Part shown: in pieces, positions 8,887 to 17,265 of the stretch | How the letters are laid out: each line of letters starts with the position of its first letter | Position numbering within the stretch: the stretch's first letter is position 1 | Assembly: GCA_944363795.1 (NCBI GenBank) | Contig: CALVVG010000003.1 | Span: 1 to 44,990, forward strand | Direction: 5' to 3' | Length of the DNA stretch: 44,990 bases | DNA from: an uncultured Bacilli bacterium | Lineage (GTDB): Bacteria > Bacillota_I > Bacilli_A > RF39 > UBA660 | The notes under the pieces: model-generated | Told to the model about the DNA's origin: nothing | The model's input: only the letters and a program-made list of their open reading frames with translations | Databases searched by the model: none | Position numbers and translations under genes: made by a program

Positions 8887-9762
8887 ATGTACGATATTAT
8901 TATTGTAGGTATGGGGATTAGTGGTATTACCGCTGCTATTTATGCTAAAAGAAGTAATAAAAATATATTATTAATTGATAAAGGTATGCCTGGGGGATTA
9001 CTTAATAATATAGATTTAATTAGCAATTATCCAGGTTTAAAAGATATAAAAGGCCCAGATTTTGCCGAAAAATTATTAGATCAAATTAAATCGATGAATA
9101 TATCATATGTTTTAGAAGAAGTTGTAAGTTTAGACTTACAAAAAGAAGACAAATTAGTAAAGACAACTAACAATGAATATAAGGCTAAAAAAATAATTTT
9201 AGCGATGGGGAGAAAGCCCAAATTTTTAGGATTGGATAATGAAAAAGATTTATTAGGTAGGGGAATATCTACTTGTGCTATGTGTGATGCCTATTTTTAT
9301 AAAGATAAAGAAATTGCTGTGGTAGGGACAGGTAATAGTGCATTGCAAGAAGCTTTATATTTATCAAATATTGCCAAAAAAATTTATTTAATCAATCGTC
9401 GGGATGGCTTTAGAGGAGAAGAAATGTTAGTTGAGCAAATAAAACATAATCCTAAGATTGATATAATATACAATGCAAATATAAAAAAATATATTGAAAA
9501 AAATCAAAAATTAGAAGCAATTATTTTAGATAATGGAAATTCATTAAATGTTGCAGGTGTATTTATTTATATTGGTTATCGACCAGCAACTGAAATAGTA
9601 GATAAATCAATATTAGATGAAAATGGATATATTATAGTCAATGAAAATCTGGAAACTCCACTAGAAAATGTATATGCGATTGGTGACATAATCAAAAAAG
9701 ATGTTTATCAATTAGTTACAGCCACATCAGATGGAGCTAGAGTTATTTATAATATGCATTAA
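8887..9762 (+). CDS. trxB: Thioredoxin reductase
   Basis: A 291-residue flavoprotein that uses NADPH to reduce thioredoxin. The FAD-binding motif GMGISGITAAIYA is at residues 8-20, the redox pair is C130-A-M-C133-D, and the NADPH-binding motif GTGNSALQEA is at 147-156, followed by NRRDGFRGEE. YAIGDI near the end is the second FAD motif. CAMCDA is a mild variant of the usual CATCD. It is slightly shorter than typical (about 305-315). It lies 11 bases after lgt in the uvrA-lgt-trxB operon and is followed by a strong terminator. Confidence 0.92.
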   Translation: MYDIIIVGMGISGITAAIYAKRSNKNILLIDKGMPGGLLNNIDLISNYPGLKDIKGPDFAEKLLDQIKSMNISYVLEEVVSLDLQKEDKLVKTTNNEYKAKKIILAMGRKPKFLGLDNEKDLLGRGISTCAMCDAYFYKDKEIAVVGTGNSALQEALYLSNIAKKIYLINRRDGFRGEEMLVEQIKHNPKIDIIYNANIKKYIEKNQKLEAIILDNGNSLNVAGVFIYIGYRPATEIVDKSILDENGYIIVNENLETPLENVYAIGDIIKKDVYQLVTATSDGARVIYNMH

Positions 9763-9785
9763 TCGCTATTTAAGCGATTTTTTTT
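9761..9785 (+). terminator. Intrinsic terminator after trxB
   Basis: AATCGCT-ATTTA-AGCGATT forms a 7-bp stem starting inside the trxB stop codon and is followed by eight T. The end of the T run forms the TTGACT -35 box of the next gene. Confidence 0.85.
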
Positions 9786-9812
9786 GACTTGAATACCAAT
9801 TCATGCTAGTAT
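9784..9812 (+). promoter_or_regulatory. Promoter of the metallopeptidase gene
   Basis: TTGACT (9784-9789) is followed after 17 bases by TAGTAT (9807-9812); an alternative -10 is TATACT at 9810-9815. It overlaps the preceding terminator. Confidence 0.5.
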
Positions 9813-9832
9813 ACTAGCTATGGTGATAAAAA

Positions 9833-10657
9833 ATGCCCAAAAATAGAGAAATAATTATATTATTTAGTTTGTTATGTTTTGCAATTTTGTTGGTAATTGA
9901 TGATTTGATAACACAACAACAAGTAGAAAGCCAAGATAAAAACATATATTTAGATTTAGCCGATGTTAATAAAATAGTTGATGAAAATATGGAATTGATA
10001 GATAGTCAAATAAATTATTATAAAGAAAATTACCATGTTACAATTAATGTTCATAATATGCAGATAAATTCCGATTATAAATTAGAAAAAATAAATAGTA
10101 GTGAAATTATAATTGATTCATTAAATAAATTAGGAAAATATTTTAATATACTAGGAAAAGAATTTTTTATTAATTTTTATAAAAATAATATGAGTGGTTT
10201 ACAAATATATTTGGTAAATAATATAAGTAATAATAATAAAAGTTCTAAAACGACAGATGTTGTTGGTTTATTTTTAAAAAAAAATAATCAATACATAATT
10301 GTATTAAAGGTTAATAGTAATGAAGATATAGTTAATATTGCTTTTCATGAAACAATGCATGCAATTGAGGAGTATTTACATAATTTCAATGAATATTTTG
10401 CAAAATGGAATTATTTTAATCCTCCAGAATTTTCCTATTCTCAAATTTTTTATACCAAACAAATATTTAATGATACCATTGCGGGTAGTTTAAATTTTAA
10501 TGATGTTTATTTTATTGATAATTATGCTAGAAGTAGTGCAATGGAAGATCGAGCAAGAATGTTTGAATATTTATGTTTAGATGTAAATATAAACAATTAT
10601 CCTAATTTAATGTTAAAAGCTCAATATTTAAAAGAAATATTAAAAAAGTATATTTAA
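9833..10657 (+). CDS. Putative membrane-anchored zinc metallopeptidase
   Basis: A 274-residue protein with an uncleaved signal-anchor helix (about residues 7-26) and an outside domain. HETMH at residues 172-176 is a classic HExxH zinc-protease motif. E238 in AMEDRARMFEY, about 60 residues further on, is a plausible third zinc ligand of a gluzincin. This HExxH...(Y/A)xxExxA layout is seen in lethal-factor-like peptidases, but substrate and exact family are not recognised. It would act outside the membrane. It has its own promoter, and its translation start has only a weak ribosome site (GGTGAT). Confidence 0.7.
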   Translation: MPKNREIIILFSLLCFAILLVIDDLITQQQVESQDKNIYLDLADVNKIVDENMELIDSQINYYKENYHVTINVHNMQINSDYKLEKINSSEIIIDSLNKLGKYFNILGKEFFINFYKNNMSGLQIYLVNNISNNNKSSKTTDVVGLFLKKNNQYIIVLKVNSNEDIVNIAFHETMHAIEEYLHNFNEYFAKWNYFNPPEFSYSQIFYTKQIFNDTIAGSLNFNDVYFIDNYARSSAMEDRARMFEYLCLDVNINNYPNLMLKAQYLKEILKKYI

Positions 10658-10672
10658 TTTAAACGAATAATT

Positions 10673-10681
10673 TGTTAAAAT
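10673..10681 (+). promoter_or_regulatory. Extended -10 promoter of the gltX operon
   Basis: TGTTAAAAT matches the extended -10 pattern (TGnTAAAAT) 20 bases before the gltX ATG. No good -35 box is visible. Confidence 0.5.
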
Positions 10682-10700
10682 AAAGTAGGAGTTGAATTTT

Positions 10701-12122
10701 ATGAAAGTAAGAACACGTTTTGCCCCTAGTCCAACTGGATATATGCATATAGGAAACTTAAGAACTGCTATATTTGAATATTTGTTGGCCAAAAAATATA
10801 ATGGGGATTTTATATTAAGAATTGAAGATACTGATCAACAAAGAGCTGTTGATGGGGCAATTGAATTTATATATAAAACGTTAGAATTATGTAATTTTAA
10901 AATAGATGAAGGGCCAATGAATGAAAAAGAATATGGGCCATATATCCAAAGTGAAAGAAAAGATATTTATAAAAAATATGCTTTGGAATTAGTAGAAAAG
11001 CAAAGAGCTTATTATTGCTTTTGTACTGAAGAAGAATTAGAAGAAATGCGTAAAAAGGCAACACTTAGAAAGAAGCCATTTTTATATGATGGTAGATGTA
11101 GTCATTTAAGTAAAGAACAAATAGCAGAAAATTTAAAAAATGGTGTTCCATATGTAATTAGACAAAAAATGCCTAAAACTGGTGTTACAATAGTTGAAGA
11201 CATTATATATGGAAAAATTAAAATAGATAATAGTATTTTGGATGACCAAATACTTCTTAAAAGTGATGGCTTTCCAACTTATAATTTTGCTAATGTTGTA
11301 GATGATCATTTAATGAAAATTACTCATGTTATTCGTGGTAAAGAATATTTAGATCAAACAGCAAAATATAATTTATTATACGATGCTTTTGGTTGGGAAA
11401 AACCTATTTATGCTCATGTTGCTATGGTGTTAGGGGAAGATGGTAATAAACTTTCTAAACGAAATGGTGATGCTTCATTTATGGATTTATTTGATATGGG
11501 ATTTTTGCCTGAAGCAATAGTAAATTATTTAAGTTTATTGGGCTGGAGTCCAAATAATAATCAAGAGTTTTTTACCATGGAAGAATTAATTGCAAATTTT
11601 GATGAGTCAAGAATTAGTAAATCATCTAGTCAATATGATGTAAAAAAATTAGAATGGTTTAATCATCATTATATTATAAATATGGATAATCAAAAATATT
11701 TAAATTGGATAAAAAAATACTTTAAGCAAGACGTTCATGACAAAGATGAAAATTGGATTGATAAATTGTTGCTTGTTTATAAAGACCATTTAAATTATGG
11801 AAAACAAATTAATGAAGTTACAAATAATTTCTTTATTAAAGATATTTCTTTAGATAATGAAGAAATAGAATTTCTAAAAAGTGATGAAAAAATTTCTACA
11901 ATTTTAAAAGAATATTCGAAAGAAATTGAAAGTATAATAGAGTGGTCTGTTGAAAATATCAATAAAGCTATTGAAAATGTCAAAAATAATTTAGGTGTAA
12001 AAGGAAAGTTGCTTTACATGCCCATTAGAATTGTTGCCAGTGGTTTTATGCATGGGCCAGAGTTAGCTGATACTTTATATTTAATTGGAAAAGATACAAT
12101 ACTTGATAGGTTAAATAAATGA
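10701..12122 (+). CDS. gltX: Glutamyl-tRNA synthetase
   Basis: A 473-residue class I aminoacyl-tRNA synthetase that charges tRNA-Glu. The N-terminus RTRFAPSPTGYMHIGNLRTA carries the HIGH-type motif (HIGN). KLSKRNGD is the KMSKS-type loop. RIEDTDQQR and HVAMVLGEDGNKLSK are family hallmarks. Length is normal. The ATG at 10701 is chosen over an in-frame TTG at 10692 because TAGGAG lies at 10687-10692 and the conserved protein starts at MKVRTRFAPSP. It heads an operon with a small membrane protein, cysS and a D,D-carboxypeptidase-like gene. Whether it also charges tRNA-Gln cannot be told from this window. Confidence 0.95.
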   Translation: MKVRTRFAPSPTGYMHIGNLRTAIFEYLLAKKYNGDFILRIEDTDQQRAVDGAIEFIYKTLELCNFKIDEGPMNEKEYGPYIQSERKDIYKKYALELVEKQRAYYCFCTEEELEEMRKKATLRKKPFLYDGRCSHLSKEQIAENLKNGVPYVIRQKMPKTGVTIVEDIIYGKIKIDNSILDDQILLKSDGFPTYNFANVVDDHLMKITHVIRGKEYLDQTAKYNLLYDAFGWEKPIYAHVAMVLGEDGNKLSKRNGDASFMDLFDMGFLPEAIVNYLSLLGWSPNNNQEFFTMEELIANFDESRISKSSSQYDVKKLEWFNHHYIINMDNQKYLNWIKKYFKQDVHDKDENWIDKLLLVYKDHLNYGKQINEVTNNFFIKDISLDNEEIEFLKSDEKISTILKEYSKEIESIIEWSVENINKAIENVKNNLGVKGKLLYMPIRIVASGFMHGPELADTLYLIGKDTILDRLNK

Positions 12123-12505
12123 AAAAAATATTTAGATTGATATTAGTATTATTAATAATAATATTAATTATTTTTGGAGTTTACAAATTTTTCTTCGATT
12201 GTCAAAAATATAACGTTGATTTTGATAAGTATTTTACATTGCAAGAAATGGATTACGCAATTATTGGTAAAGAAGCTACATTAAAATTGTTAGCTATAAA
12301 TGAAGATAAATGTTTAAATAATAATTGTGAGTATGATGGTCAAGAAGTTGTAAAGTTTTTAATTATGAATGAACATAAAATTGCATATATTAAATTAGGT
12401 ACTTTAGAAGAAAATAAAAAAACTATTAAGGATACTGATTATATTGTTGAACTTATCAAAGTAGATGACAATGGTGCAACATTTGAAGTAACTAAAAAAC
12501 AATAA
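12119..12505 (+). CDS. Small single-pass membrane protein
   Basis: A 128-residue protein of unknown function. A long hydrophobic helix (about residues 5-24) is followed by a roughly 100-residue outside domain. That domain has three cysteines (FDCQKY, KCLNNNCEY) and looks rich in beta structure. It overlaps the gltX stop by four bases (ATGA) and lies 15 bases before cysS, so it is translated with both tRNA synthetases. The link to translation is probably only operonic. No family is recognised. Confidence 0.7.
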   Translation: MKKIFRLILVLLIIILIIFGVYKFFFDCQKYNVDFDKYFTLQEMDYAIIGKEATLKLLAINEDKCLNNNCEYDGQEVVKFLIMNEHKIAYIKLGTLEENKKTIKDTDYIVELIKVDDNGATFEVTKKQ

Positions 12506-12520
12506 GGAGATTTAAAAGTT

Positions 12521-13921
12521 ATGAAGATATATAATACACTTACTAGAACAATAGAGGAATTTATACCCTGGAATAAAGATTTAATCAGTTTTTATACTTG
12601 TGGTCCTACAGTATATCATTATGCCCATATTGGAAATATGCGAAATTATATTGGTCATGATATATTAGATAAAACTTTGCGTTATTTAGGATATAATGTA
12701 AAAAGAGTTATGAACATTACTGATGTTGGCCATTTAACTAGTGATTCTGATTCTGGTGATGATAAAATGGTAAGCAGTGCTAAAAGAGAAAATAAAACAG
12801 TTATGGATATTGCTAGATTTTATACCGATGCTTTTTTTAGAGATTTTGAACTTTTAAATAATCGAATGCCTGAAGTTGTTAGTCCAGCAACTGCTAATAT
12901 TCATGAATATATTAAAATCATAACAAAATTATTAGATACTAATTATGCTTATAAGTCTGGTGGTAATATTTATTTTGATACTACGAAACTAGATGATTAT
13001 TATAAATTGACAAATCATAAAGCTGATGAAATGGTAGTTGGAGTACGTGAAGGGGTAGAAGAAGATTCATCTAAAAAAAATCAAAATGACTTTGTTTTGT
13101 GGTTTACTAAGTCTAAGTTTGAAGATCAAGAATTAAAATGGGATAGTCCTTGGGGATTAGGTTATCCAGGATGGCACATTGAATGTACTGGGATAAGTAT
13201 CAAATATTTAGGTGAATATTTGGATATTCATGGTGGTGGAGTAGATAATATATTTCCTCATCATACTAATGAAATTGCACAAAGTGAAGCTTATATTGGT
13301 CACAAATGGTGTAATTATTGGTTTCATAATGAACATTTAAATGATGAAACTGGAAAGATGAGTAAAAGTAACGGTGCAATATTGACTGTTAGTGTTTTAA
13401 AAGAAAAGGGCTATAATCCATTAGCTTTTAGATTTATGTGTCTAATGAGCCATTATCGGCGACAACTAGTATTTTCTTATGATGCACTAGATGGGGCAGC
13501 TAATGCTTATAAAAAATTATTAAATAAAACAAGTAATATAAAATTTGGAGAAAATGTAAGTAAAAAGGATTATCAACTATGGAACGATAAATTTAAAGCT
13601 TGTCTAGAAGATGATTTAAATACAGCTAATGCTTTAACAGTTTTATATGATTTATTAAAAAGCAATGTAAATGATGATACGAAATATCATCTAATCAGTA
13701 AATGGGATGAAGTTCTTAGTTTGGATTTATTAAAAAAAGAAACCAAAAAAGCTCAAAATGAAGAATATATTTTAGAAATGATTAAAAAAAGAGATGAAGC
13801 TAAAAAAAATAAAGATTATCAATTAGCCGATGAAATACGGAGTAATCTATTAAAACAAGGTATTATTTTAAAAGATACAAAGGAAGGAACATTTTACGAA
13901 TTAGATGAAAAAATTTCTTAA
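12521..13921 (+). CDS. cysS: Cysteinyl-tRNA synthetase
   Basis: A 466-residue class I synthetase that charges tRNA-Cys. FYTCGPTVYHYAHIGNMRNY contains the zinc-ligand cysteine and the HIGH-type motif. Further zinc ligands are in GWHIECTGIS and PHHTNEIAQSEA, and GKMSKSNG is the KMSKS loop. Length matches the family. AAGGAGA precedes the ATG by 10 bases. Its 3' end overlaps the next gene by 17 bases in another frame, so the two are tightly coupled. Confidence 0.96.
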   Translation: MKIYNTLTRTIEEFIPWNKDLISFYTCGPTVYHYAHIGNMRNYIGHDILDKTLRYLGYNVKRVMNITDVGHLTSDSDSGDDKMVSSAKRENKTVMDIARFYTDAFFRDFELLNNRMPEVVSPATANIHEYIKIITKLLDTNYAYKSGGNIYFDTTKLDDYYKLTNHKADEMVVGVREGVEEDSSKKNQNDFVLWFTKSKFEDQELKWDSPWGLGYPGWHIECTGISIKYLGEYLDIHGGGVDNIFPHHTNEIAQSEAYIGHKWCNYWFHNEHLNDETGKMSKSNGAILTVSVLKEKGYNPLAFRFMCLMSHYRRQLVFSYDALDGAANAYKKLLNKTSNIKFGENVSKKDYQLWNDKFKACLEDDLNTANALTVLYDLLKSNVNDDTKYHLISKWDEVLSLDLLKKETKKAQNEEYILEMIKKRDEAKKNKDYQLADEIRSNLLKQGIILKDTKEGTFYELDEKIS

Positions 13922-15077
13922 AATAATTATAGTATTTTTAGTAGCATTACCATTATATGTAAATGCTATAGATCTTGATTTAAGTGCGCAAAATATAATC
14001 CTTTATAATTTAGATGATGAATCTATATTATATGAGGTTAATAGTAATGAAAGAACTAATATAGCTAGTTTAACTAAGATAATGACTTCTTTAGTAGCAT
14101 TAAATAATATTGATGATTTAAATGAATATATAATAATTACTTCCAAAGATTTTGAAGGAACAAATGGTTATTCTAAAGCCGGGTTTCAAATCGGAGATAA
14201 AGTTACTTACTTAGATTTACTTTATGGGGTTTTGCTTCCTAGCGGAGCAGATGCTGTAAATGCTTTAGTAAATAATACTTTAGGATATACTGATTTTATT
14301 GTACAAATGAATAATTTGGCGCATCAAATAGGCTTAAAAAATACAGAATATTCTAATCCTATTGGAAAAGATGATATTAATAATTATTCAACAGCTTATG
14401 ATGTTGCTAGTTTATTAAAATATGCTTTAAGTAATGAAGTATTTAAAAAAATTTTTACTACAAAAGAGTATATAACAACTAATGGTATAAAAATGGAAAG
14501 TACATTATACCCTTATAAAGACATATTAGAAATTGATAAAATATTAGGATCTAAAAGTGGTTTTACCAAAGGCGCTGGACGTTGTTTAGCATCAATTACA
14601 AATTTAAATGATGTCGATTATTTATTAGTGGTTTTAAATTCTAGTTTGGATTTTGCTTATAGTGCTGTTAAAGATACGTTAAATATTTATGATTATTACA
14701 ATGATAATTACAGTTATCAAACAATCTTACAAAAAGGTAATGTTATTACCACTATTCCAATAAATTGGAGTAAAGAAAAGGAATATACAATAACCGCTTT
14801 AAAAGATGTTGAACTTTTTTTAAAAAATGATACAGCAAAAAATTTAGAATATGTTTTCGATGGAGTCAATGAAATAGAAAAGGGAACGGAAAAAGGAACA
14901 AAATTGGGTACTATCAAAGTATTATATGGTGATACTATTTTATATAAAGAAGATGTATTATTAAATGAAAATATTGAATATTATAATCCAATAGTATTAT
15001 TAATAATTTTATTATTATTGATAGTATTAATTGTTAAATTTATGAAAAAAAGAAAAATAAATCGCAAACGCAAATAG
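13905..15077 (+). CDS. D-alanyl-D-alanine carboxypeptidase-like protein (S11)
   Basis: A 390-residue penicillin-binding-protein relative that would trim stem-peptide D-Ala or related bonds in the wall. It has a signal peptide (MKKFLKIIIVFLVALPLYVNA) and the active-site SxxK as S55-L-T-K58. A KSG triad (GSKSGFTKGAG) replaces KTG, and a C-terminal membrane helix is followed by a basic tail, as in DacA. The second motif reads S113-G-A-D, with Ala where SxN usually has Asn, so catalysis may be altered. The ATG lies within cysS (17-base overlap). A DacA/DacF-type role is likely, with reservations about activity. Confidence 0.85.
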   Translation: MKKFLKIIIVFLVALPLYVNAIDLDLSAQNIILYNLDDESILYEVNSNERTNIASLTKIMTSLVALNNIDDLNEYIIITSKDFEGTNGYSKAGFQIGDKVTYLDLLYGVLLPSGADAVNALVNNTLGYTDFIVQMNNLAHQIGLKNTEYSNPIGKDDINNYSTAYDVASLLKYALSNEVFKKIFTTKEYITTNGIKMESTLYPYKDILEIDKILGSKSGFTKGAGRCLASITNLNDVDYLLVVLNSSLDFAYSAVKDTLNIYDYYNDNYSYQTILQKGNVITTIPINWSKEKEYTITALKDVELFLKNDTAKNLEYVFDGVNEIEKGTEKGTKLGTIKVLYGDTILYKEDVLLNENIEYYNPIVLLIILLLLIVLIVKFMKKRKINRKRK

Positions 15078-15133
15078 CATTTATAAAAACTTTTTTTTTG
15101 ATATAACAAATGTAAAATTTACATATAAAAAAT

Positions 15134-15156
15134 AAGAAAACTTTTTTCTTGTTTTT
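15134..15156 (+). terminator. Possible weak terminator before uppS
   Basis: AAGAAAA (15134-15140) and TTTTCTT (15144-15150) can pair with a tiny loop and are followed by GTTTTTT. The stem is nearly all A-T, so strength is uncertain. Confidence 0.35.
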
Positions 15157-15161
15157 TCTTT

Positions 15162-15170
15162 TGTTATAAT
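15162..15170 (+). promoter_or_regulatory. Extended -10 promoter of uppS
   Basis: TGTTATAAT is a perfect extended -10 element 20 bases before the uppS start; the -35 region is only a T-rich tract. Confidence 0.6.
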
Positions 15171-15189
15171 TATTAAAAAGGGAGAGCTT

Positions 15190-15891
15190 ATGGTAAAAAT
15201 TAATCATTTAGGTATTATAGTTGATGGTAATGGACGTTGGGCTAAAGAAAAAGGTTTAAATAGAAGTATGGGGCATAAGCGGGGAGCTGAAGTATTAAAA
15301 GATATTATTCTTTATTTAAATCGTGAAAAATTAGTAAATTATTTAAGTTTATACGTGTTTTCAACTGAAAATTTTGATAGACCCCAAGAGGAAGTAAATT
15401 ATTTAATGGAGCTTTTTTTAAAATGGTTTAAAACAGTTGAAAAGGAGTATACTCAAGAAAATATAAAAGTTTATTTTTCAGGACGAAAAGAATATCTAAG
15501 AAGTGATATAGTTGATGCAATGATATTACTAGAAGAAAAAACTAAAAATAATACGGGATTGGTGGTAAATTTTTGTTTAAGTTATGGTGGAAGAGCAGAA
15601 ATAGTTGATGCCACTAAAAAAATTGTAAATAAAGTTATCAATAACGAATTAAATATTGAAGATATTGACGAAAAGTTATTTAGTCAAAATTTATATCACA
15701 ATTTACCAGATATAGATTTTCTAATAAGAACTAGTGGTGAAAATCGAATTAGTAATTTTATGTTATGGCAGATATCATATGCTGAATTTTATTTCCCTAA
15801 AACTTATTTCCCAGATTTTAATCTTGATGAGGTCAAAAAGGCTTTTGAGGAATATGCAAAAAGAGATCGTAGATTTGGGAGAGTGAAGTAA
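15190..15891 (+). CDS. uppS: Undecaprenyl diphosphate synthase (cis-prenyltransferase)
   Basis: A 233-residue soluble enzyme that condenses isopentenyl diphosphate onto farnesyl diphosphate to make the C55 lipid carrier for peptidoglycan. GIIVDGNGRWAKEKG has the catalytic Asp (D12) and the substrate-binding NGRW. MGHKRGAE, LSLYVFSTENF, FLIRTSGENRISNF and YAEFYFPKTYFPDF are conserved motifs. It heads a small operon with the 15891 gene and ldh. The uppS stop and the next ATG overlap in TAATG. Confidence 0.94.
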   Translation: MVKINHLGIIVDGNGRWAKEKGLNRSMGHKRGAEVLKDIILYLNREKLVNYLSLYVFSTENFDRPQEEVNYLMELFLKWFKTVEKEYTQENIKVYFSGRKEYLRSDIVDAMILLEEKTKNNTGLVVNFCLSYGGRAEIVDATKKIVNKVINNELNIEDIDEKLFSQNLYHNLPDIDFLIRTSGENRISNFMLWQISYAEFYFPKTYFPDFNLDEVKKAFEEYAKRDRRFGRVK

Positions 15892-16319
15892 TGGATTTAT
15901 ATAATAAAATTTTAAATATAAAAGGACAAAATACAGAAAATGCCATTATTGATGCTATAAAAGAAGTAAAGATAAAACTAAATAATTTAAATTATGAAAG
16001 AATGTGTTTAGTTTATAATAGTTATCTTTATGAAGCTTTAATAAAAAGACATGTACTAGTTCATATTGTTGATACAAAGGACTTAAATGCAACTTTTGAA
16101 CATAGATTTTTAATAGTATTTGATGGTCAAAATTATTATTTATGTGACTTAACTTATTCTCAATTCAAAGATGATGTTTATTTAATAAGCTTATTAAAAG
16201 ATGGATATATTAAATGTAATAATGAAATAATAAATTTATATTTAAAATTAATTTTACAGGAAAATAAAAAAATTAGTATAGATAAAGTTTTTAATAGTAA
16301 TAATATGGTTAGAAGGTGA
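15891..16319 (+). CDS. Unknown protein, possible transglutaminase-like fold
   Basis: A 142-residue soluble protein with no recognised family name. C39, H71 and D86 are spaced and placed like the Cys-His-Asp triad of transglutaminase/papain-like domains. C39 sits in a helix (ERMCLVYNSYLYEAL), H71 starts a strand (EHRFLIVFDG), and D86 follows the next strand (YYLCDLTYSQF). This is a fold guess from motif order only; the fold can be catalytic or inactive. It overlaps uppS (TAATG) and is followed by ldh with no gap. Confidence 0.6.
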   Translation: MDLYNKILNIKGQNTENAIIDAIKEVKIKLNNLNYERMCLVYNSYLYEALIKRHVLVHIVDTKDLNATFEHRFLIVFDGQNYYLCDLTYSQFKDDVYLISLLKDGYIKCNNEIINLYLKLILQENKKISIDKVFNSNNMVRR

Positions 16320-16324
16320 AAATT

Positions 16325-17221
16325 TTGAATAAAATAGTAATAATAGGTTGTGGCAATGTAGGCATGAGTTATGCTTATGCCTTAGTTAATCAAAAATGCC
16401 CAGTGGACGAATTAGTTTTAATAGATAAAAATAATAACAAAGCAGAAGGAGAAGCAATGGATTTGAATCATAGTATTCCATATTCTCCAAATAATTTGAG
16501 CATTAAAGCTGGTAATTATGACGATTGTAAAAATGCTAAAATAGTTATGATTGCAGCTGGAGCTAATCAAAATATCGGAGAAACTCGTTTAGATTTAATT
16601 AATAAAAATGCTATAATTTTTAAAGAAATTATTAAAAAAGTAATGGCTACAAAGTTTAATGGAATCTTTTTAATTGCTACTAACCCGGTAGATATAACAA
16701 GCTATATAACTTATAAATATTCTAAACTACCAGCATCTAAAATTGTTGGAACTGGTACTAGTTTAGATACTGCAAGATTAAGATATATATTATCCAAAAA
16801 ATTTGAAATATTTCCTAAAAATGTTCATGCTTATGTTCTAGGAGAACATGGTGATTCAGAATTTGTGGCTTGGAGTAGCGCTATGATTGGTTCAGTAAAA
16901 ATTGATTCTTTACTTAGTGAAAGTGAAAAAAAAGAAATTAGTAAAGAAGTTCGTGATTCTGCATATAAAATTATTGAGAAGAAAGGAAATACCTCCTATG
17001 GAATAGGAATGTGTTTACTTAGAATAACTAATGCTATCCTAAATGATGAAAATGCTATTATAACAGTCTCTGCTTTTGAAAAAGATATCTATGTAAGTAG
17101 TCCATGTATTATAAATAAAAAAGGAATTAAAAGAAGATTAAAAATAGAATTATCAGAAAATGAGCAAGTATTATACAATAAATCGCGAAAAATAATTGAA
17201 GAAACTACAAAAAATGTGTAG
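16325..17221 (+). CDS. ldh: L-lactate dehydrogenase
   Basis: An approximately 298-residue NAD-dependent enzyme converting pyruvate and NADH to L-lactate, regenerating NAD in fermentation. The NAD-binding motif is GCGNVGMSYAYAL. GANQNIGETRLDL carries the Gln that favours lactate over malate and the catalytic-loop Arg. TNPVDITSY and the catalytic His in GEHGDSE are present. A TTG start at 16325 is preferred because AGAAGGTG (16311-16318) sits as its ribosome site; an in-frame GTG at 16316 would lie within that site and add three residues. The 3' end carries a terminator that overlaps the stop codon. Confidence 0.93.
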   Translation: MNKIVIIGCGNVGMSYAYALVNQKCPVDELVLIDKNNNKAEGEAMDLNHSIPYSPNNLSIKAGNYDDCKNAKIVMIAAGANQNIGETRLDLINKNAIIFKEIIKKVMATKFNGIFLIATNPVDITSYITYKYSKLPASKIVGTGTSLDTARLRYILSKKFEIFPKNVHAYVLGEHGDSEFVAWSSAMIGSVKIDSLLSESEKKEISKEVRDSAYKIIEKKGNTSYGIGMCLLRITNAILNDENAIITVSAFEKDIYVSSPCIINKKGIKRRLKIELSENEQVLYNKSRKIIEETTKNV

Positions 17222-17227
17222 TTTTTT
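17202..17227 (+). terminator. Intrinsic terminator of ldh
   Basis: AAACTACA (17202-17209) pairs with TGTAGTTT (17217-17224) and is followed by a T run. The hairpin includes the final codons and stop of ldh. Confidence 0.8.
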
Positions 17228-17235
17228 AATTTTTG

Positions 17236-17244
17236 TGATAGAAT
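17236..17244 (+). promoter_or_regulatory. Extended -10 of the glycosyltransferase operon
   Basis: TGATAGAAT fits an extended -10. It is followed by GAAAGGGG (17252-17259) ahead of the ATG at 17266. Confidence 0.5.
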
Positions 17245-17265
17245 ATAGGCCTGAAAGGGGAAAAT

